Assembly (NCBI RefSeq): GCF_041956535.1
Contig: NW_027192231.1
Location: forward strand, 21,488-85,487
Source of the DNA: Calcarisporiella thermophila CBS 279.70
Taxonomy: Eukaryota > Calcarisporiellomycota
Length of the DNA: 64,000 bases
Direction: 5' to 3'
Below are positions 57,969 through 64,000 of this stretch, piece by piece. How positions within the stretch are numbered: position 1 is the first letter of the stretch; the number at the start of each line of letters is the position of its first letter. A model generated the notes under the pieces. It was given only the letters and a program-made list of their open reading frames with translations. It searched no databases and was not told the origin of the DNA. The position numbers and the translations under genes were made by a program.

Positions 57969-58882
57969 TTATAGTAATCGATCATGGCCGTGTCTAACAT
58001 ATGATATTTACTATATTTTTGTAAAGAAGCGAAAAACATTTGATATATAATACTTGTATTCATTCTCTACACTCGCAAAATATCTAGTAAACTGAAGTCA
58101 CTTTTTTTTTATAAAACATTCGAGGTTGAAATCAACTACCAGGTATCTTATTTAAATAATACATATACTGTACATAAATTTAATCGAGAGAATTCTTTGG
58201 ATTTTATATTATAATATTCTATGGAATCAATTACCGCTCGACAAAAAATTAATTTCAAACTGTCCGAGTTAACAGCTTTGGATGATAAAGCTTGTATGTC
58301 AGGATGTGAATTGATCAAGTTGAAGATTACTTTGAAGCGGCTCAAGCATCAAATCACATAAAATTCCGTAGCCATTGTCTTGTTTAGAGCTGACAATGCA
58401 ATTAGTGAAAGTATTTCATGATGCGATACAAAGCTTTGACGATTGGAAAACATTTTTTTCGCTCTCGATTTTTATTTTAACAAAGGATCTTATTGAATAG
58501 TATTCTATCCTATTAAAAAGGTAGGGTAGCTTTTACGTCAAAATCACCCAGGTAATGCTCCTGGCAAAATAATAGAAAGGAATTTTTATTTTCCTCTAAG
58601 GACGCGAGAACTTGCGTCCTGTGGTTTATTTAATATATATTACAAATATGAGGGATGCTTCCGAACAAGCTTAATAAGTACTAGAAAACATGGGATAGAA
58701 TATAAAGGGTTCCGTGCTTGGAAAGGTCGGATTAGCTGTTCTTTGATTACTCGAAATCGAAGGCTACCTCTTGGCTATCACCGATCTGGATTAGCGGGCT
58801 ATTTCCCCATTTTTGCTTGAAACTTTCTTCGTCTTTTTTCATCTGTGCTTGTATCCATTGTCCTTTGAAAATAATAGAAAGG
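57969..58882. other. Intergenic/repeat debris
   Basis: No gene seen. Holds a hairpin at 58599-58620 and two copies of the nonamer ATAGAAAGG (58572-58580, 58874-58882). Confidence 0.45.
58599..58620. repeat. Perfect 7-bp stem hairpin
   Basis: AGGACGC and its inverse GCGTCCT flank an 8-nt loop, in otherwise AT-rich repeat debris. Confidence 0.6.
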
Positions 58883-59117
58883 TACTGCCTCTGGCCTCCC
58901 ATTTTGTGGTTGGATTTCTCCTAAGGATTTTTGCTATCTATTTTTGTAGCCGCTTGATATTACTTGCTTGTTGCTATACAATTGATAGCGGTTGGGCCCT
59001 AAAAAAAAAAACCGGCAAACTCCCACGGACTGGTGTCGCCTACGGGAATCGAACCCGCAACTTAGTGATTCGGCTCCGGGGTCCCAAACCACAACGCCAA
59101 CCAAGGGCGACGAAACG
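58883..59117 (-). mobile_element. tRNA-derived SINE, family 1, copy B
   Basis: Minus-strand element, about 235 bp. The head begins GTCGCCC near 59111, has a perfect B box GGTTCGATTCC (59045-59055 complement) and a closing GGCGAC-ACCA, that is, acceptor 3' strand, discriminator A and an encoded CCA. The anticodon region does not fold as a normal tRNA. The body matches copy A at 56780-56890. The nonamer ATAGAAAGG lies directly on both sides (58874-58882 and 59118-59126) and is the likely target-site duplication. Confidence 0.83.
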
Positions 59118-59126
59118 ATAGAAAGG

Positions 59127-59352
59127 CTATTATTATTATTTTTTTGATCATTCAATGGAAACTTATAATTTATTTCCAAATATTACATTACCTTTCTGGG
59201 CTAACATAAATTGTCAAAATCTAAGTTCTACCTTGCCACCTAACTATATCCCCACCCCTTTATTCCTCCCTTTCTTTTTTCATTGTAATCATTAAACTCT
59301 TGTAAGCTACGGAAACTAATAAACGTCTCCGTTGATTGATCAAAAAAAAAAA
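59127..59352. mobile_element. Probable 3' end of a retroelement with poly(A)
   Basis: No ORF. The stretch ends in AATAAACGTCTCCGTTGATT, then GATC and 12 A residues (59341-59352), directly abutting the next SINE. The poly(A) and AATAAA-like string suggest a retroposed 3' end. Confidence 0.4.
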
Positions 59353-59643
59353 ATTCCATATATTACATTAAATTAATGTCAATGGACTTAACATAGCGAG
59401 ATATAGGTCTTTGATCGGTAGGCGTGTAATCGATATGCGTATAATCGAAAGGCGTGTATTGTTGTTGTCATGAATAGCACGTACGTGAAATCGATGTAAT
59501 CAGTATACTTTTTTCGGAGGAGCGATCTTTCAAGTAATGAAGGCTGTTGATCAATAGTGAGAGTTGGTGGGGGAAGTGGTATTCGAACTCACGCCGTTTT
59601 TATTCGGCATCCCTGGGATAGTCCACTACACCATCCCTAACCC
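59353..59643 (-). mobile_element. tRNA-derived SINE, family 2, copy 1
   Basis: Minus-strand element, about 290 bp. The head near 59643-59558 is tRNA-like: GGTGTAGTGGACTATCCC (A-box region) and a B box with one change (GAGTTCGAATACC), ending CTTCCCCCACCA. The body is closely similar to 60311-60530: AATGTCAATGGACTTAACAT, CGAGATATA and ATGTAATC are shared in order. Confidence 0.82.
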
Positions 59644-59879
59644 ATAGAAAGGTTAACATTGGTGGCGCGGTTATTTATTTCTATATGAAATACATATGTT
59701 CCAATGACTGTCATAAACTAGAGCGATATAACTAGGGGATACTCGGGGAACACTAGGTAAAGCTATAGGTTTATTCAAGAACAAGGTGTGTATCTTAAAG
59801 GTTCTACTTAGAGTGTTCCTTTTATACTATAAGATATAATAACTATTTAACCTGTTAACTAATAAAGCTAATGAATACT

Positions 59880-60299
59880 NNNNNNNNNNNNNNNNNNNNN
59901 NNNNNNNNNNNNNNNNNNNNNNNNNNNNNNNNNNNNNNNNNNNNNNNNNNNNNNNNNNNNNNNNNNNNNNNNNNNNNNNNNNNNNNNNNNNNNNNNNNNN
60001 NNNNNNNNNNNNNNNNNNNNNNNNNNNNNNNNNNNNNNNNNNNNNNNNNNNNNNNNNNNNNNNNNNNNNNNNNNNNNNNNNNNNNNNNNNNNNNNNNNNN
60101 NNNNNNNNNNNNNNNNNNNNNNNNNNNNNNNNNNNNNNNNNNNNNNNNNNNNNNNNNNNNNNNNNNNNNNNNNNNNNNNNNNNNNNNNNNNNNNNNNNNN
60201 NNNNNNNNNNNNNNNNNNNNNNNNNNNNNNNNNNNNNNNNNNNNNNNNNNNNNNNNNNNNNNNNNNNNNNNNNNNNNNNNNNNNNNNNNNNNNNNNNNN
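59880..60299. other. Assembly gap (420 N)
   Basis: Run of N between two same-strand copies of SINE family 2; true length unknown. Confidence 0.98.
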
Positions 60300-60310
60300 T
60301 TTTATTTAAT

Positions 60311-60605
60311 TTCCATATATTACATGAAGTTAATGTCAATGGACTTAACATAACGAGATATAAGTCCTGGATCGATAGACGTTCAATTGATATGCGTGTA
60401 TCGTAGTTGTCGTGAATAGCATGTACGTGAAACCAATGTAATCTTTGTACTTATCGTAAGGGCGATCTTTTCAATAATCAAGACAGCTTCTGATCAAGTG
60501 GATAGCAGTCACAAACTAAGAGTAAGTGCTGGTGGGGGAAGTGGGATTCGAACCCACGTCGTTCTCATCGGCATCCCAGGGATAGTCCACTACACTAACC
60601 CTCCC
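60311..60605 (-). mobile_element. tRNA-derived SINE, family 2, copy 2
   Basis: Minus-strand element of about 295 bp. The tRNA-like head has acceptor GGGGGAG pairing with TTCCCCC, a TAGT/ACTA D stem, a T arm GTGGG-TTCGAAT-CCCAC with a perfect B box (60544-60554 complement), discriminator A and encoded CCA. No sound anticodon stem can be drawn, so it is not called a functional tRNA. The 5' edge carries a short tandem duplication (about 60587-60627). Confidence 0.82.
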
Positions 60606-60627
60606 CCCCACTACACTAACCCTCCCC
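60587..60627. repeat. 20-bp tandem duplication at SINE head
   Basis: CACTACACTAACCCTCCCC occurs twice in direct succession. Confidence 0.8.
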
Positions 60628-60707
60628 TCACCTCCCGAGTATCTAAGTGGCTGCTTATGTGACTTTTCCGTAACAAAAGCCAATATCCTCGTAACATGAC
60701 AAAGTCG

Positions 60708-60779
60708 TCTTCGGTAGTATAGTGGTTAGTATTCCCGCCTGTCACGCGGGCGACCCGGGTTCAATTCCCGGCCGGAGAG
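60708..60779 (+). tRNA. tRNA-Asp (GTC)
   Basis: 72 nt. Acceptor TCTTCGG/CCGGAGA pairs (one G-T), anticodon arm CCCGC-CTGTCAC-GCGGG gives GTC, T arm CCGGG-TTCAATT-CCCGG. ATTTTTAATTTT follows as Pol III terminator. A and B boxes match consensus. Confidence 0.95.
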
Positions 60780-61082
60780 ATTTTTAATTTTATTTGCACA
60801 ATACAGTATTCATGAACCTTATCTTCCATTCAATTCCAAATAATTCTGATTCTGACTTATCCTAATAATACTGGTATGAATATTCCTCACCAATATGATC
60901 TCGACCTAAATTAATCAAGAACAAGATATATATTTAATAGTAGACAAGAGGGAATTATGACAAACCACCATTTTGTTACCATCTACCAAAAACCATAGAA
61001 AAACATTTCTAAAAAAATGAGGGGGCGATTAAAAAAGAAGGAAATAAGGGCCCAGAGAAAATTTCAAGAAATAATTTTTTTC
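60780..61082. other. Intergenic, no gene seen
   Basis: 3' flanks of tRNA-Asp and of the minus-strand ARF-GEF gene. Confidence 0.5.
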
Positions 61083-64000
61083 TCATTTTTGTTCTGTATC
61101 CAAAGGCGAGGAAATCAGTGTGATTTCTGCATTTAAATCCAAATCTTTTGAGACAGTTTGCACCTCTACCGCCGCTTCATTTGTTTCTCTTTCTGCCGTG
61201 GGTGCAGGCAATTTTGATTCACTCTGATCGGTCTTTTCATAATTTAACTCTCCCTCGTTCAACTCTTTCACTTCAGATTCTTTGGCTGGTAAGACACCTT
61301 GTTCTGCGAGGGGGATAGTTGCACTTTGATCTTCCTTAGGAGGTTGGCTAGTACTCTCAGGAGGAGAAGGGAAGAGCTCGTGCCGCAAATCTGGTAAAAA
61401 TGCATCGATTCGCTTCCATGTGATATCCCACAACTCGTTATATTTCTCTGTTCCACCAGCTGGCTTCTGAATTGCTTCAGTCTTCACCAAGCCCGCTTCC
61501 TCTGCCACTTGTTTGACATCTTCCACTTCTTCAACCACAAGCGTATCTGTGAATGCGCCTGATGCATACATGACTAGAATCATATTTTTCAAAGATTCTG
61601 GAACCGCCTCAGCCTAAAAACCATACAAGAGATAAGCGAAGTGCCCTTGCTTATCTGTAGCTTTCGGTTTCAACTCACCAAATGATCGCTTCCGCTCTCT
61701 CGCATATAGCGATATAGAATATCTAGGATTCGCAGCCACAGCTTCATCAGCCCCGACCAGCCCATCATTCGTGGAACATGGTGTAAAAATGTCTTGCAAA
61801 GCAATGCCGACGCGCGCATTCGCGCCTCATCTGCCCCATATGGATCCGTAGGGAATATATCGGGCTTCAAAAGCTCATTGAGCAAGGGGAAAAGGATGGA
61901 CTCGAAAACTGCACCGGACGGAAGATCTTCTTGGGAGAGTTCAGGGAGAAGCAGGGCGCGTTGAAGGAGAGTGAGTGCTTGCTGTCGCAACTCGCGAGAA
62001 GGATTGTAGCACTGTCGAGCAAGACTCGTTAGAAGCGGAAGCCAGCATTCATCCCATGCTAAGGAAGAAATAAAGGCAATTAGCGGAATACATTTGCTGA
62101 TTTATATGTGTCGAAATCCTAACCATTTCCATCCGTAATTTCGAAATGGGGGATCCGATTATGAAGCATGTAGATGATATCTAGTGATTTGCTGGCACGC
62201 TCTAGTGGACCACTGCTACTGAAATGTAGAGAAATAATCTTCACTTTTTGAGCTCTGAAAAAAGAATAGAATATATCACTATAATACTTACGCCTTAATG
62301 ACACGTCTTCCACCAGGTCCCCCACTCTCAGAGGTAATACTTCCCTTTCTTTTAACTGAATGAACCGTGGCATCTGCGAAAGAAGAGAGCGTGTCGAGAC
62401 AGCTGACAAAATTTTCAGGTACAATATTGATTCCCGGAGGGTCTCCAAGTAGTAACATCACAGTTTCAAATGAAAACTTGGCAGCCTCAGGGTGCGCGGC
62501 AGTATTGGCCACAAGCGAAAATACAGAGGACCAAGCCGAGACACCTGTCTTGCGATCGACATCAGCCCTGATCATATTTGAAATTCCGGCCATCATTTGT
62601 TCGGCAACATTGCTGCGAATCTCCGCTGGCAAACCTAGAAGCAAATTCAATGCACTAACCAACTGGGGGCGCATCTCCTCTTGCTGCAAAATGCGAATGC
62701 AGAGTCGTAGAAGTCCGACGACTGCGCGCTCCACTAGTAGAATGCTGTGCGTATCTGCAGCACGAAGTATGTCACTCAAGTGCTCAAACATGATGTTCCA
62801 GAGGGTATGCACACGATCAGCACTAGAAATTGTGATGCTGATCATCACCTCAAGGAAGAAAACGGCCGCTGGATCATAGCGCTGCTGTGGTGGTGTGCCT
62901 CCACGACGCTCCCTTCCATTTCCACTTCCTGGCTGAGTGTTCTTAGTGGTGGTCGAATTAATCGTTGCGTTTTGTTTGCATGCTTTCATAAGGAATTCCA
63001 AAGACTCTTGCTCCAAGAACCTAGTCGGACAAATTCATTTTTAGTATGGTATTTTAAGTGTATGAATAGTAAGCGATGACACTATACTTCATATCAGCAA
63101 ACAGCTCCTCCAATCGACATGACATCACGCAATCCACGGCACATAGTGCAGCCTCAACCTCCTCTTCAGTAGGTTCAGGTCGCAGCGGCTCATATCCGCT
63201 CGAATAAGGCGATAGAAGATATGAAGAAAGAGTTGAAAGAAGTGAACCATCCCTACGACTCTGAGGGTTAGGGGAAGAGGGGGCAGACGGTGGTTTGAGT
63301 GGTATTGTCATTGTGCCAGCCAGGAAGTCTTCAACTTGAGACATTGAACTCGGGAGCAAAGAGTTCAGGAAAAGTTGCTTGATGATCTCCATCATCTATA
63401 ATAGGTTAAGTCGAGAAAACTTAGTCGATTTCTCATCAAAAATACCAGTGCAATATACTCACGCTTGACCAACCCTCATGTAAAGAGTTTCCATGCTCAT
63501 TTGCGACAGCAAATGCCACCACAGCCGCAAGTTGACCTTTATAGTTGCGTCCAAATTGTACCGATAAATCGCTTACCATGACTTTTTGACCGTCTGCCTC
63601 AACTTCGACATGGGTTACGTTTGCTGAAGTAGACTCTAATAATCCAGTCATACGCGCAAGCATTGTAATCACCGCATCAAAGATATCAGGCAATTCATAG
63701 TGTGCTGCTAGGACTGCACAATGATGAAAACCGGTGACGGCTTTCTGGAGAGTTGCATCGTCATAGGCATTGTTGAAAGCTGGGAGAAATGAGGTCAGAG
63801 ACCAATCTGCTGTTAGCAAAGTAGTGTGGCTTACCATACGAAATTGCTGCAACCATCGGTTTCCATGCAAGCATAAACATATCTTTGTCATAAATCGAAG
63901 TGCTCACAATAATTAAATTGCCTATAAAATTTTTGCATGCATCAATACATCGATAGAACATACACGTATAACTCGAATTATTTATTAATAGGAGAGGTGC
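61083..64000 (-). CDS. GBF1: GBF1/Gea-type ARF guanine-nucleotide exchange factor, C-terminal part (partial)
   Basis: The gene enters from the right edge. Exons seen: 63921-63835, 63779-63463, 63395-63088, 63020-62292, 62254-62124, 62058-61679 and 61613-61083; a further short exon piece may lie at 64000-63964 behind a 42-bp intron. All phases agree. The segment MFMLAWKPMVAAISYAF, LQKAVTGFHHCAVLAAHY and LPDIFDAVITMLARMTGL is the HDS region behind the Sec7 domain of GBF1/Gea proteins; further helical HDS repeats follow to DKHV-type LRIDILY and MYASGAF. The Sec7 domain itself must lie beyond the window. These proteins load GTP on Arf1 at the early Golgi to build COPI coats. The last 130 residues are acidic and disordered, without domain. 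Confidence 0.88.

Noticed and set aside
59035-59111. Possible functional tRNA on the minus strand
   Set aside because: The acceptor and T arm are good, but it is about 78 nt, no sound anticodon stem can be drawn, a CCA is encoded, and it is joined to a repeated body; treated as a SINE head.
60530-60605. Possible functional tRNA on the minus strand
   Set aside because: T arm and acceptor pair well, but the anticodon arm does not fold and a homologous copy exists at 59558-59643 with the same attached body; treated as a SINE head.
1-64000. CRISPR arrays, bacterial operons, rRNA genes
   Set aside because: No regularly spaced repeats, no Shine-Dalgarno-type operon layout and no rRNA-like sequence were seen; gene structure is spliceosomal throughout.

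Overview
The window is nuclear DNA from a fungus, most likely an early-diverging (Mucoromycota-like) lineage. The evidence is many short GT-AG introns (about 42 to 155 bp), recognisable fungal/eukaryotic single-copy genes (YSH1/CPSF73, TRM112, PP4 catalytic subunit, dynactin p150, GBF1/Gea, glycine cleavage H protein), small secreted proteins, and AT-rich intergenic DNA holding MULE, LINE and tRNA-derived SINE remnants. I cannot fix the species; a Glomeromycotina-like genome is only a guess from composition and repeats.

Layout. 0-26 kb is AT-rich and gene-poor: an 8-Cys mini secreted protein (960), a secreted M28 aminopeptidase (1808-3346, -), an 8-exon cationic amino-acid permease (4940-7052, -), a long empty stretch, an acid sphingomyelinase (10745-12767, +), a Kex2-type pro-peptide (13185-13421, -), a hemerythrin protein (13738-14447, -), a decayed MULE transposon with 62-bp terminal inverted repeats (14708-17212), glycine cleavage H protein (17564-18244, -), a small conserved-looking ORF (18666-18890, -), cystinosin (19298-20302, -), a Ser/Thr-rich secreted protein (21587-22096, +) and a secreted M23-type metallopeptidase (23188-24937, +).

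27-45 kb is clearly GC-richer and holds single-exon or intron-poor regulators with long pyrimidine-rich leaders: a Pho85-type cyclin, a second copy of the secreted family (30978), a homeodomain factor, a PGAP4-like GPI glycosyltransferase, a basic disordered ORF, a class 3 lipase and YSH1 with a very acidic C-terminal insert.

45-64 kb returns to lower GC: an orphan retroelement gag/protease ORF with an in-frame TGA, TRM112, PP4 catalytic subunit divergent from an intron-rich dynactin p150, then a transposon-littered zone (tRNA-Pro, LINE 3' end, two SINE families, an effector-like secreted gene, a 420-base assembly gap, tRNA-Asp), and finally the 3' half of a GBF1/Gea ARF-GEF running off the right edge on the minus strand.

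The housekeeping genes do not form a cluster or operon. Secretory/endomembrane themes recur (GBF1, PGAP4, cystinosin, ASM, several secreted hydrolases), but the order looks like ordinary fungal gene order. The most unusual items are the M23 peptidase gene, the tRNA-headed SINE families with an encoded CCA, the MULE with nearly perfect TIRs, and the orphan gag/protease ORF. Exon boundaries were placed by eye from splice signals, reading frame and family conservation; total CDS lengths all came out as multiples of three.
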